DNA of 64,000 nt from an uncultured Thalassotalea sp. (GTDB lineage: Bacteria > Pseudomonadota > Gammaproteobacteria > Enterobacterales > Alteromonadaceae), in NCBI GenBank assembly GCA_947502355.1, contig CANMZP010000008.1:62001-126000 (forward strand), given 5' to 3'. This document shows positions 46,961 through 55,213 of the stretch, piece after piece (position 1 is the stretch's first letter; the number at the start of each line of letters is the position of its first letter). The notes beneath the pieces are model-generated. The model ran no database searches, was not told the DNA's origin, and saw only the letters and a program-made list of their open reading frames with translations. The position numbers were made by a program, and so were the translations under genes.

Positions 46961-47639
46961 TCGCACATTTCATAAATGGTGCATGCTGTTTCTTAGTGTG
47001 CAATTTATGATTTGGTCGGTTACTGGTGTGTATATGGTGTTTTTTGATATTGACTATATTCATGGTGATTCACTGGTCAAAAATCAACAAAACACAATAC
47101 CGCTTCAGCAAGTGCAAGTCTCTGTTAAAGACTTGCACCAGCAATATGGCGAGATTGAGTCACTCTCGCTTGGCGTGTTTATTGATAAAGCCGTTTATCG
47201 TTTTCAATCCGGTGAACGCTTCTATCTGGTTGATGCTCGAACCGGTAAATTGCTTTCACCGCTTGATGAACATGCGGCTATCTATCGGGCTAAGCATGAA
47301 TATACAGGCACAGGAAACGTAGTCTCTGCCCAGTTAATCGAGCAAAATCCTCCCTTTGAATTAAGCCCCAAACGATTGCCCGCATGGCGAGTTGATTTTG
47401 ACGACTTTGGTGCCCCTGCACTTTATGTTTCTGCGCTCAGTGGTGAAGTCGTTACCAAACGTCACGAATGGTGGCGTTTATTTGACTGGGTATTTCGCTT
47501 TCATGTGATGGACTATCAAGACAGTGACGTGGGTAACAAATTGCTATTTTGGGTGGCTTTATTTGCAATAACCGGGGGAGTCAGTGGCTTAATTCTTACT
47601 TATTTTAGGGTGTTAAAACCGCAAGGGGTGCACAAATGA
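46917..47639 (+). CDS. PepSY domain membrane protein, first of a tandem pair
   Basis: Inner-membrane protein of 240 residues with one membrane segment near each end (about 24-43 and 209-229) and a PepSY-type periplasmic domain between (VSVKDLHQQYGEIESLSLGVF, YRFQSGERFYLVDARTGKLLSPLDE, WRVDFDDFGAPALYVSALSGEVV). A His before helix 1 (RTFHKW) and one near helix 2 (FRFHVMDY) recur in the next gene and could bind heme, as in PepSY-TM reductases; this is inference. Starts inside the cusA 3' end, so it is tied to pump expression. Ends in an ATGA overlap with its paralogue. Confidence 0.88.
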   Translation: MKNNNKRAFHLEKRSRTFHKWCMLFLSVQFMIWSVTGVYMVFFDIDYIHGDSLVKNQQNTIPLQQVQVSVKDLHQQYGEIESLSLGVFIDKAVYRFQSGERFYLVDARTGKLLSPLDEHAAIYRAKHEYTGTGNVVSAQLIEQNPPFELSPKRLPAWRVDFDDFGAPALYVSALSGEVVTKRHEWWRLFDWVFRFHVMDYQDSDVGNKLLFWVALFAITGGVSGLILTYFRVLKPQGVHK

Positions 47640-48349
47640 AATGGGTAAGGTGGAGCCATAAATGGTTATCGATTGTGGTTGGCCTGCAATTGCTGATTTG
47701 GTTAGTCAGCGGCTTTTACTTTAATTTGATGGACCATGAGAAAGTGGGGGGGAACCAATATCGCCAAACTCCTATTCAGCAAAGCTCGATAAACTATACG
47801 CAATTATTAGAGGCTAAGCATATTTTGGCGCAAGCCGAGCCAGCAATCTCAATTGAATTAATCCATCTTTTGGGGCGACCCTATTATTTGCTTAACCATC
47901 ACAAAGGGTTATATCCGCACTTTAAGAACCGCTATAGCCTGTATGATGCATACCAAGGTGAGCTAACCGAGCTATCTGAGGAGATGGTAAAAGCACTGGC
48001 ACTTCAGACCTATAACGGTTCAGGAAAGGTTGCCTCAGTCAAGCTGTTAACCGGCCCTATTGATGACTTTGCCAAGCAAAAAAATGCCACTTGGCAAGTC
48101 AACTTCGATAATCAGGTTAACACTAGTGTGTATGTGGAAGCTGGATCCGGACGCATTGTGGGGCACAGCGATGATGACAAGCGATTCGCGGACTTTTTCT
48201 TTATGCTCCACTTTATGGATTACGGTGGCCAGGGCAGTTTCAATAACCCGCAAATGATGTTTTTTGCGTTCTTTACCTTTTGGTTATCTTTAACGGGCTT
48301 TATTTGGACGGTGCATCTGGCAAAACGCGGTCATTATAAAAGACTCTAA
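47636..48349 (+). CDS. PepSY domain membrane protein, second of a tandem pair
   Basis: Paralogue of the preceding gene, 237 residues, same layout: helix 1 with WSHKWLSIVVGLQLLIWLVSGFYFNLMDHE, PepSY-like domain (YYLLNHHKGLYPHFKNRYSLYDAYQGELTELSEE, WQVNFDNQVNTSVYVEAGSGRIVG), helix 2 preceded by FFFMLHFMDYGGQG. The HKW and HxMDY motifs are shared between the two. Such pairs occur downstream of HME-RND pumps in marine bacteria; role unknown, perhaps electron transfer to periplasmic copper. ATGA overlap implies coupling. Confidence 0.88.
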   Translation: MKWVRWSHKWLSIVVGLQLLIWLVSGFYFNLMDHEKVGGNQYRQTPIQQSSINYTQLLEAKHILAQAEPAISIELIHLLGRPYYLLNHHKGLYPHFKNRYSLYDAYQGELTELSEEMVKALALQTYNGSGKVASVKLLTGPIDDFAKQKNATWQVNFDNQVNTSVYVEAGSGRIVGHSDDDKRFADFFFMLHFMDYGGQGSFNNPQMMFFAFFTFWLSLTGFIWTVHLAKRGHYKRL

Positions 48350-48387
48350 GTAAAATTATTACGGATGATATTGCGAGAGGTTGATTG

Positions 48388-48419
48388 TAATATTAAAGTT
48401 AAGTTTAACTTTAATATTA
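48388..48419 (+). promoter_or_regulatory. Perfect 32-bp palindrome upstream of the SoxR-type gene
   Basis: TAATATTAAAGTTAA (48388-48402) and its exact reverse complement TTAACTTTAATATTA (48405-48419) around the centre GT. The inner AAGTTAA/TTAACTT resembles the core of MerR/SoxR operators (soxS: CCTCAAGTTAACTTGAGG). It lies 51 bases before the GTG, so autoregulation is likely. Confidence 0.6.
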
Positions 48420-48470
48420 TATTTTTATAGTTTTAGGCTGACTTTTAAAGCAAGGGGGAAAGGCGGGCAC

Positions 48471-48944
48471 GTGGCAACTAAAAAAACATTTTTTACCATA
48501 GGTGAAACGGCAGAGCGCTGCGGGGTGGCAACGTCGGCGTTGCGTTTTTACGAACAGAAAGGGTTAATAAAAGCCATCCGAACCTCAGGTAACCAACGGC
48601 GCTATCATGCAACGACGCTAAGAACGGTTTCCATAATAAAAGCGGCACAACAGCTTGGGGTGAGGTTAGAAGACATTGCTGATGCATTAACGGCACTGCC
48701 TGAAGGACGCAATCCTAATAAGCGTGACTGGGAGCGGTTATCGAAGCGGTGGGCGCAATCCCTTGATCAAAAAATTCTAGAGCTGCAGCGACTGAGAAAT
48801 AATCTTGATACGTGCATTGGCTGTGGCTGTTTGTCACTTAAAAGCTGTTTGTTGTTTAATCCAGATGATGAAGTGGCGTCGCATGGCAGTGGCCCTCGTT
48901 ATTTAATTGAAGGGATCCCTTCTGAGGATAAGCCTTGTAAATAA
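48471..48944 (+). CDS. soxR: SoxR-type redox-sensitive MerR family regulator
   Basis: Regulator of 157 residues with an N-terminal MerR HTH (FFTIGETAERCGVATSALRFYEQKGLI), dimerisation helix, and the SoxR [2Fe-2S] motif CIGCGCLSLKSC with ligands C115, C118, C120 and C126, the exact SoxR spacing. I use GTG 48471, preceded by AAGG; the frame extends to 48381 but would run across the palindrome. It is the last plus-strand gene of the copper island. Its palindrome suggests autoregulation; whether it also controls the efflux genes is not shown by the sequence. Confidence 0.9.
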   Translation: MATKKTFFTIGETAERCGVATSALRFYEQKGLIKAIRTSGNQRRYHATTLRTVSIIKAAQQLGVRLEDIADALTALPEGRNPNKRDWERLSKRWAQSLDQKILELQRLRNNLDTCIGCGCLSLKSCLLFNPDDEVASHGSGPRYLIEGIPSEDKPCK

Positions 48945-48979
48945 AGCGAGCATATTGGAATAAAGAGAAAAGGCATGTG

Positions 48980-49077
48980 TATGGAGATCGCGGATCTCGC
49001 CTTAGGCTCGCCCGCGATGACGGGAAAGTGGCTCGTCATCGATGACAATGATGCAGCTAGTGCCTTGAGCACTAGCT
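48980..49077. repeat. REP-like cluster of inverted repeats
   Basis: Between soxR and the beta-barrel gene lie nested dyads: ATCGCGG / CCGCGAT (about 48986-49018), ATGACG / CGTCAT (49017-49039), a perfect GTCATCGATGAC (49035-49046) and AGCTAGTGC / GCACTAGCT (49055-49063 / 49069-49077), the last reaching into the stop of the next gene. The GC-richness stands out from the surroundings and looks like extragenic repeats (GGAGATC..GATGACGGG) dispersed in many gammaproteobacteria. No U run follows. Copy number elsewhere is unknown. Confidence 0.5.
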
Positions 49078-50338
49078 ACCAGTAGTACTTAGCCGCTAGC
49101 TGCCATTGGCGCTCTATTAGGTCGACGGGTTCATTGTCGTACACTCTTGCCGGACGGTTGCTCTGTAGCCAGTTATATTCCCCTTGTAAAAACCAATTAT
49201 AGTTTAAACGGTATTGGTAACTGAGTGTCCAAGCTTTGCCGTATTCATTGTTATTATCTAATGGCATATTATCGTTATCGGTAACCGAAAACTCTTCCAG
49301 TCGCGTTGTGTATTGGTGCTTTCCTCGACGATGGGTTAATAGTACAAAGCCACTTTGGTAATCATTTTCGACTACTTTTCTGCCTCTTGGTGAGGTCATT
49401 AACGTATCGCCAATCAGGAATTGGCTGATTAATCGTGTGCTTTTACCTAACTTGGTATTAATACCGGCGTAAGTGAATTTTGTATCCCAGGTATATTGTC
49501 CGCGCTTAAAGACCAGAGTATCTGCATTGTTATCGTAATACCCTAGGTTTACTTTGAGTTTGTTTGCCATGCTAAAGCGGGCATTAATGTCATAGCCATA
49601 ACGATGATCGAGCTCGATGAATGGATCGGTGTTCGGTGCCTGATGTCTAAGCCAATTACCAAACCGAGCGGCAACTGGGGGGATTTCTACCCGCTCGTGC
49701 CAGAGTGTTTGCCGACTACTCTGGGTCCAACCGCGCCATGAAAGTAACGTACCTACCGTATCGTTATGCTTATAAAACGAAGCACTCAGGCCAATATCGT
49801 ATTTTTTATTATCAAACTTACCCAGTTTGTCCCAGTTTAACTCCAGTCCGGTATAGCGAACTTCTTCACCTATCCAGCTATTAAGGGTGGAAAAGGATAA
49901 GGTGTACGGGGAAGTCCAACCGGTGGCATTATTTTCCAAAGAAATTCGAGGGTACATTATCCCCGCACGAGCTGAAAAACGATGACCAGATGGGTTGGGC
50001 AAGTCTTGGTATTTTATAAAAGCTTGTTCAAAACCTATTTCGCTGTCAAATTCGTCGACAAAAGCATGTGCTATTGCGTGAATTGACAAAGGGTTATCAA
50101 ACTCAACTTGATAATTAATGGCTGCATGACCCACAGCCAGATTGCTATGAGGGTCGAAACGAAATTTACCGTAATGACCGTCAAGGTGAGAATCAATGCC
50201 ATCGACATAGCTGTACCTTAAATCAATTAACCCGGTGACGGATTGCTCCACGGCATAGCTTGAATTTATGCTGGCATTAAGACTCAAGCAACTCAGCAGG
50301 GTGAGTAGTGTTGTCTTGTTGTATTTCTTCTTGTTCAT
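49076..50338 (-). CDS. Outer membrane beta-barrel protein of the cupredoxin-GGDEF/EAL module
   Basis: Predicted outer-membrane barrel of 420 residues. Signal peptide MNKKKYNKTTLLTLLSCLSLNASINSSYA starting at 50338, inside the 3' end of the upstream gene (62-base overlap). The mature protein alternates short amphipathic strands with polar loops and ends in QLAAKYYW, a Bam signal. No porin family could be assigned with confidence; strand VTGLIDLRYSYVDG at the start is typical of such barrels. The three genes overlap or nearly touch, so production is coupled to a membrane signalling protein. Confidence 0.8.
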   Translation of the reverse strand: MNKKKYNKTTLLTLLSCLSLNASINSSYAVEQSVTGLIDLRYSYVDGIDSHLDGHYGKFRFDPHSNLAVGHAAINYQVEFDNPLSIHAIAHAFVDEFDSEIGFEQAFIKYQDLPNPSGHRFSARAGIMYPRISLENNATGWTSPYTLSFSTLNSWIGEEVRYTGLELNWDKLGKFDNKKYDIGLSASFYKHNDTVGTLLSWRGWTQSSRQTLWHERVEIPPVAARFGNWLRHQAPNTDPFIELDHRYGYDINARFSMANKLKVNLGYYDNNADTLVFKRGQYTWDTKFTYAGINTKLGKSTRLISQFLIGDTLMTSPRGRKVVENDYQSGFVLLTHRRGKHQYTTRLEEFSVTDNDNMPLDNNNEYGKAWTLSYQYRLNYNWFLQGEYNWLQSNRPARVYDNEPVDLIERQWQLAAKYYW

Positions 50339-52649
50339 CTATTTTTATTATTTTATAAGGGGCAATTGACAGCCAATCAAACAAATCAGGAGCCGGCAGT
50401 GGCCGACTAATATAATAACCTTGTGCTTTTTCACATTGATGTGTTTTTAACCATTGCAGCGTTTGTTTATCTTCAACACCTTCTGCAACCACGGTAACTC
50501 CGAGTTTATGGGCGAGTTGAATGGTTGAACTAACAATGAGTTGATCCACCGGCTCATGCACCAGTTTTTGAATAAAGCACTTATCAATTTTTAGCTCTTG
50601 CACCGACAGGTTTTTAAGTTGCGCTAACGATGAGTAGCCAGTGCCATAATCGTCGATGGATAGATAAATCCCATGTTCTTTAAGCATCAAAATATTTTCA
50701 ACGGCTTTGGAATTATGATCGATAAAGGCATCTTCGGTAATTTCAAATCGAATGACGTTATTTAATTTTGAATCATTACAAAGTTTTTCGATGAGCATTG
50801 AACAAAAGAAGTCATCAAGCAGGTTTTCTGGTGAAATATTTACGGCAATACGCATTTCAATACCATTGGCCTGCCAAAAATAATACTGCTCTATGGCGCT
50901 TTTTATGACCCACAAGCTTAATGCTTTCATTTGTCCTGTTTGCTCAGTTATTTGAATAAAGGCATCAGGTGTTATCAAGCCATGAACCGGATGCTTCCAG
51001 CGCACGAGCGCTTCAACTTCTTTTATTGTGTCGGTTTTTAAACAGAGTTTGGGTTGGAAATATAAGGTAAATTCATTGTGTTCAATCGCAGTTTTTATGC
51101 GGTTAACCAACTGCAAACGATCAAGGGTATTAAGGTCTATTTGCTTATCGTATAGCTGATACAAGGCATTATTACGTTTGGCGATTTGGACTGCAGAATC
51201 CACCTCTTTGAGTAACTGATTAGAGCTAACATCTTTACTGGCGAATGTGACACCAATATTAACCTGTAAATGCAATACAATGTTTTGATAGATGAAGTTA
51301 CTTTCAAATTGCTGATTGATTTGATTGATGCAAGCTTGAAGGTGCGCTTCTGTTTTATCGTCAAAGCGCATAATAAAGCCATTTCCTGAGCTATGGTATA
51401 AAGGAACCTCCAGCGACTTTAACCTTTTTGCCACCTCCGCAATGACTTCATCTCCCACATCATGGCCGAGGGTATCGTTTATTTCCGCAAGGCGACGGAT
51501 GTTCAGTTGCACCAATATAAACGGGATCTGGCAATCGTCAATATCAAGGTAAAACTGATTGCGGTTAGGCAACAACGTTAAGCTGTCACGATAGGCCTGC
51601 ATGCTAATTTTACTTTCACGAGAGCGTATGGCCTGTTGCATCTCTTCAAAATGCTTGGCAAGCAGTCTTAATTCGGTTGAGCGGCCAGTAAAAATTTGGC
51701 TGCTGTAGTCACCACTGGCAATCGACTTGGCAATGCTAACCAAGCGGCGTAGAGGCTGGGTTACTTTGCTGGCAATAAAATATGCGCCCAACAGAGAAAT
51801 GATCAAGGTGACAATGATCATTAACAATAATTGCAACGAATCTTCTTTAATTGAAGCGGTTAATGATGAACGTAAATGAAACGTTGAGGCGTATAGTGGT
51901 TTACCATCGACTTCCCCAAGCTTGTAATTGCTGATCACATAGTGATTCTCGGGATCGTTTTCAATTGGCGAAAAGGCGTTTTCCCAAAACGTATTGTTAT
52001 TTAGGGCCATCCATTGCCAATTAGCACCATCTTGCAAACCAAAGCCAACATTAAAGCTGGTTAAGTTGGCTAATCGCATGGTTAATTTCTGGTTTAGTTT
52101 ATAGCCAAACCCGACATAGCCAATAACAATGTCGCCATTTATAATTGGGGCTAAGACGAGCTGAAATAATTCTTGATTGAATGAGTAAAAGTTCGCGGTA
52201 GCAAGGTTAGTGAGCCAATCTTGATGTTTAAATGGTGCGTGGGATTGTTTCGCGGTGGATACCCGTTTGGTATCTAAGTCGATGTCTTTCATAACCAGTT
52301 TTGCAAGGATCATGCCTTGATCATCAATGGCTATGGCAATATCGGAGTCAATTCTTTTACGGTGATTATTCAGCGCAACCAGTAAGCTACGAGTATCCTC
52401 ATTGAGGACTTGTTTTAAGCCATAATCTTTGGCCGCTGTTTCGGCGAATGCGGTCAGGTAATAACTGCGATTGCGCATTTCATTTTTAAGGAGGGTTTCA
52501 GCCTGGTTAAGTTGGGAGCTTAATTTTTGTTGCTCAAGCTTTTTTGTTGATACCTGAGTCGTAAAAAACGATACCCCTTGCACGGCAATTAGCAACACAA
52601 TAAAACAAAAGAAAATGGTACTGCGTAAACTGCTAAATGAAAGTTTCAA
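50277..52649 (-). CDS. Membrane GGDEF/EAL protein: degenerate GGDEF, intact EAL
   Basis: Cyclic-di-GMP signalling protein of 790 residues. Helix at 10-28, periplasmic sensor domain about 30-270, helix about 272-294, HAMP about 295-345, GGDEF-like domain about 350-510, EAL about 525-770. The GGDEF signature reads SGNGF, so cyclase activity is unlikely. The EAL domain keeps EALVRW, NISPENLL, EITEDAF, IDDYGTGYSS, KIDKCF, VAEGVED and AQGYYISRPLP, so it should be an active phosphodiesterase. Ten bases downstream of the cupredoxin-like gene; its 3' end overlaps the barrel gene. The periplasmic domain could sense the cupredoxin partner; inference. Confidence 0.92.
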   Translation of the reverse strand: MKLSFSSLRSTIFFCFIVLLIAVQGVSFFTTQVSTKKLEQQKLSSQLNQAETLLKNEMRNRSYYLTAFAETAAKDYGLKQVLNEDTRSLLVALNNHRKRIDSDIAIAIDDQGMILAKLVMKDIDLDTKRVSTAKQSHAPFKHQDWLTNLATANFYSFNQELFQLVLAPIINGDIVIGYVGFGYKLNQKLTMRLANLTSFNVGFGLQDGANWQWMALNNNTFWENAFSPIENDPENHYVISNYKLGEVDGKPLYASTFHLRSSLTASIKEDSLQLLLMIIVTLIISLLGAYFIASKVTQPLRRLVSIAKSIASGDYSSQIFTGRSTELRLLAKHFEEMQQAIRSRESKISMQAYRDSLTLLPNRNQFYLDIDDCQIPFILVQLNIRRLAEINDTLGHDVGDEVIAEVAKRLKSLEVPLYHSSGNGFIMRFDDKTEAHLQACINQINQQFESNFIYQNIVLHLQVNIGVTFASKDVSSNQLLKEVDSAVQIAKRNNALYQLYDKQIDLNTLDRLQLVNRIKTAIEHNEFTLYFQPKLCLKTDTIKEVEALVRWKHPVHGLITPDAFIQITEQTGQMKALSLWVIKSAIEQYYFWQANGIEMRIAVNISPENLLDDFFCSMLIEKLCNDSKLNNVIRFEITEDAFIDHNSKAVENILMLKEHGIYLSIDDYGTGYSSLAQLKNLSVQELKIDKCFIQKLVHEPVDQLIVSSTIQLAHKLGVTVVAEGVEDKQTLQWLKTHQCEKAQGYYISRPLPAPDLFDWLSIAPYKIIKIDEQEEIQQDNTTHPAELLES

Positions 52650-52659
52650 ATTGAGTCTC

Positions 52660-53325
52660 CTAATCGTACGCTTCTAAAAAGTCAAAATCGTCCATGTTTT
52701 CCTGTGTAGGCAGTGATTGTAATGCTTGCTGCAATGTGACTGTAACATCAAGTGCAGGATAAGAGAGTTGCTGACTAAATGACTTATCAACATCCCCCAT
52801 TTGTGGATGGAAAACAACAAGTCGATACTGGCCGTTCGGCAGGCTATCAAAAACCACTTGTCCGTTTTTACTGGCAATACCATAAAGGGGCGTGTCGACA
52901 ACCAATAAATGCCCAGCCATCCAGTCATGAATATTACAACCCATGGCAATTTCATCGGCTTGCTCAAAACGTAGAGTTTTGCCCTGAGCATCTTTTGCTA
53001 TTTTAAAATCGAATTTAGAGTGGCCATTTAGAGAATAAATATGGTGGGTAATGTTGTCTTGATTGGCAAAAATCACATCTTTATGGCTTTGGGTAACCGC
53101 CAGGTAAGGAGCAAATTTTTTGTCTTTTTGTGAAATGGTCGTTAAAGGTGGTGCCGCAGGTAAAGCATTTACTTTTTGCCTTGTTTGCACGTCGTCTGGT
53201 AATAGGTAAGCAACCACCCCTTGAGCGGGTTGACCAGTAACTGTTTGCACCGTTATGGTTAGTGCGTAGCCCGGCAGACTACACAGTAACGCGGCTGAAA
53301 ATAAGATGACTTTTATCGCTGTCAT
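52660..53325 (-). CDS. Periplasmic cupredoxin-like protein ('methylamine utilization protein' type)
   Basis: Secreted protein of 221 residues, signal peptide MTAIKVILFSAALLCSLPGYA. Middle segment has blue-copper-like ligands: His94/His95 (NITHHIYSLNG) and Cys130, His133, Met136 in GCNIHDWMAGHLLV. VIFANQDNITHHIYS is the usual cupredoxin strand. C-terminal part is a carboxypeptidase-regulatory-like beta domain (GQVVFDSLPNGQYRLVVFHP). Databases label relatives 'methylamine utilization protein' but no such enzymes are near. First gene of the three-gene module. Convergence with the copper island suggests copper sensing or electron transfer; inference. Confidence 0.82.
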   Translation of the reverse strand: MTAIKVILFSAALLCSLPGYALTITVQTVTGQPAQGVVAYLLPDDVQTRQKVNALPAAPPLTTISQKDKKFAPYLAVTQSHKDVIFANQDNITHHIYSLNGHSKFDFKIAKDAQGKTLRFEQADEIAMGCNIHDWMAGHLLVVDTPLYGIASKNGQVVFDSLPNGQYRLVVFHPQMGDVDKSFSQQLSYPALDVTVTLQQALQSLPTQENMDDFDFLEAYD

Positions 53326-53436
53326 GTTGGGTAAAATATGCTCTTGTTATTATGTTTGTTACGTTTTTAACGCTTCTTTTACAATGGCAAATTATCGTTT
53401 AAAAATCAATCACAAAGTTAGACTAATCGGTTGTGC

Positions 53437-54339
53437 TTAAAGGCATTTTAGTTTGAGTTGGTCGATAAAAATCTCTTTAAGGAAGTTTATATCGTTGGTG
53501 CGCACATAATTAGGACGAATAACCAACGCAATGCGACGGTGTGGTCCTTGTTCATCTAAATGCGCAGCGTGCAATTCGGATTGATCAAAGATTAATTGAT
53601 CCAATGCCATTTGTGGCACCAAAGTAGAACCCATTTTACCGGCAACCATTTGGATTAGGGTGTGCAGACTGGTTGATGTTAACTCGGTATTTTCCGAGTG
53701 GTTTGTTAAACGACAGGCCGATAAAGCATGATCTTTTAAACAATGGCCGTCTTTAAGGAGCATCAGTTTTTCAAGGGCTAGTTCGCTGGCGGTTATTTCG
53801 GCTTTATCATTCGGACATTTATCTTTGTGATTTACCCAATAAAAGTCCTCTTGCCAAAATTCAAACGCCATTAAACCTTCAAGGTTATAAGGTAGTGCTA
53901 AAACGGCAGCATCCAAATCTCCATTGCGCACCATGTCTACCAGAACATGTGACTGCTCCTCTACCAACTGCAATTTAAAGTTGGGGTATTGTTTTCGTAC
54001 TTCGGGTAATACTTTAGGAAGTAAGTAAGGGCCTATGGTTGGTATTAGGCCGATGCTCATCGGTGTTGATAAAGGGGACTTGTGGCTATTGGCCAATAAG
54101 TTGAGTTCATCCATTTCCAGTTTAATGGTGCGCGCTTTGGTTAAAAACACTTTGCCCAGTTGGGTTACCAGTACTTTTTTATTGTTTCGCTCAAATATTT
54201 GTACGCCTAGGTGACTTTCTAGCGCACTAATGGAGCTGCTTAACGTTGATTGCGAAACATGGCATAGCTCGGCTGCTTTTTTAAAGTGCAATGTTTTCTC
54301 GACGGCTAGGGCGTAAGACAGCTGTTTTAAGGAAATCAT
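53437..54339 (-). CDS. oxyR: Hydrogen peroxide-inducible regulator OxyR
   Basis: LysR family activator of the peroxide response, 300 residues. I use ATG 54339; the frame extends to 54360. N-terminal HTH (HFKKAAELCHVSQSTLSSSISALESHLG). The redox Cys are Cys200 and Cys209 in LKDGHCLKDHALSAC, matching Cys199/Cys208 of E. coli. Divergent from ahpC, its classical target. Confidence 0.96.
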   Translation of the reverse strand: MISLKQLSYALAVEKTLHFKKAAELCHVSQSTLSSSISALESHLGVQIFERNNKKVLVTQLGKVFLTKARTIKLEMDELNLLANSHKSPLSTPMSIGLIPTIGPYLLPKVLPEVRKQYPNFKLQLVEEQSHVLVDMVRNGDLDAAVLALPYNLEGLMAFEFWQEDFYWVNHKDKCPNDKAEITASELALEKLMLLKDGHCLKDHALSACRLTNHSENTELTSTSLHTLIQMVAGKMGSTLVPQMALDQLIFDQSELHAAHLDEQGPHRRIALVIRPNYVRTNDINFLKEIFIDQLKLKCL

Positions 54340-54536
54340 GATTTTACTCTTTAGGGTCAATCTATAGGGGCAAATAGCGGCAGGCCAATTTGACCTACGG
54401 ACTTTATGTTCGGTTTATTCGAATATATTAATCAAATTAATCAATTTTAACAAATCAAAGTGTCTGGGTATTATAGCTTCATTGAAAACGAACAACGATT
54501 TCAACCAAAAATAATTTATATATGAGGAAAATCATC

Positions 54537-55100
54537 ATGGCACAAATTGGCAAATCAATCCCAGAATTTAAAGCTCAAGCATTTCACAATGGCGAGTTTG
54601 TAGAAGTAACATCTGAAAGCGTTTTAGGTAAGTGGGCAATCTTCTTATTTTACCCAGCTGACTTTACGTTTGTATGTCCAACAGAACTTGAAGATATGGC
54701 AAACCAATACGCTGAATTACAAGAACTAGGTGTAGAAGTTTACGCGGTATCAACCGATACGCACTTTTCTCATAAAGCATGGCATGACTCAAGTGAAGCG
54801 ATTAACAAAATCAAATTCCCAATGCTAGGCGATCAAACCGGTCACATTACTCGCGGCTTTGATGTAATGATTGAAGAAGACCACATGGCACACCGTGGTA
54901 CGTTCCTAGCAGACCCAGATGGCATTATCCAAGTTGCAGAAATTCATGCCGGTGGCATTGGTCGCTCAGCTAAAGATATGGTTCGCAAAGTGAAAGCAGC
55001 ACAATACGTTCGTGCAAACGACGGTGAAGTATGTCCTGCAGCATGGGAGCAAGGTGAAGAAACCTTAACACCAAGCTTGGACCTTGTAGGTAAAATTTAA
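54537..55100 (+). CDS. ahpC: Alkyl hydroperoxide reductase peroxiredoxin subunit
   Basis: Two-Cys peroxiredoxin that reduces H2O2 and organic peroxides, decameric, cytoplasmic. I use ATG 54537, eight bases after GAGGA; an ATG at 54522 precedes the site. It has 187 residues with peroxidatic Cys47 (FTFVCPTE) and resolving Cys166 (EVCPAAW). Divergent from oxyR, followed by ahpF. Confidence 0.98.
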   Translation: MAQIGKSIPEFKAQAFHNGEFVEVTSESVLGKWAIFLFYPADFTFVCPTELEDMANQYAELQELGVEVYAVSTDTHFSHKAWHDSSEAINKIKFPMLGDQTGHITRGFDVMIEEDHMAHRGTFLADPDGIIQVAEIHAGGIGRSAKDMVRKVKAAQYVRANDGEVCPAAWEQGEETLTPSLDLVGKI

Positions 55101-55137
55101 ACCAACGCCTCGTTTTAAACTCGTTTTACACTTGTTT

Positions 55138-55184
55138 GCGCATACTGGCACATTTTCTTCCTTTTTAGCCAGTATGCGCCTTTT
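55138..55184 (+). terminator. Hairpin/terminator between ahpC and ahpF
   Basis: Perfect 12-bp stem GCGCATACTGGC (55138-55149) / GCCAGTATGCGC (55168-55179) with an 18-base pyrimidine-rich loop, then CTTTTC. Probably a partial terminator that keeps ahpC above ahpF. Confidence 0.75.
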
Positions 55185-55213
55185 CAACCCAGCTTATCCA
55201 TTAAGGTAGCGCA

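Noticed and set aside
54361-54521. OxyR box between oxyR and ahpC
   Set aside because: Biologically expected, but I could not align the ATAG-N7-CTAT pattern convincingly by eye, so no site is claimed.
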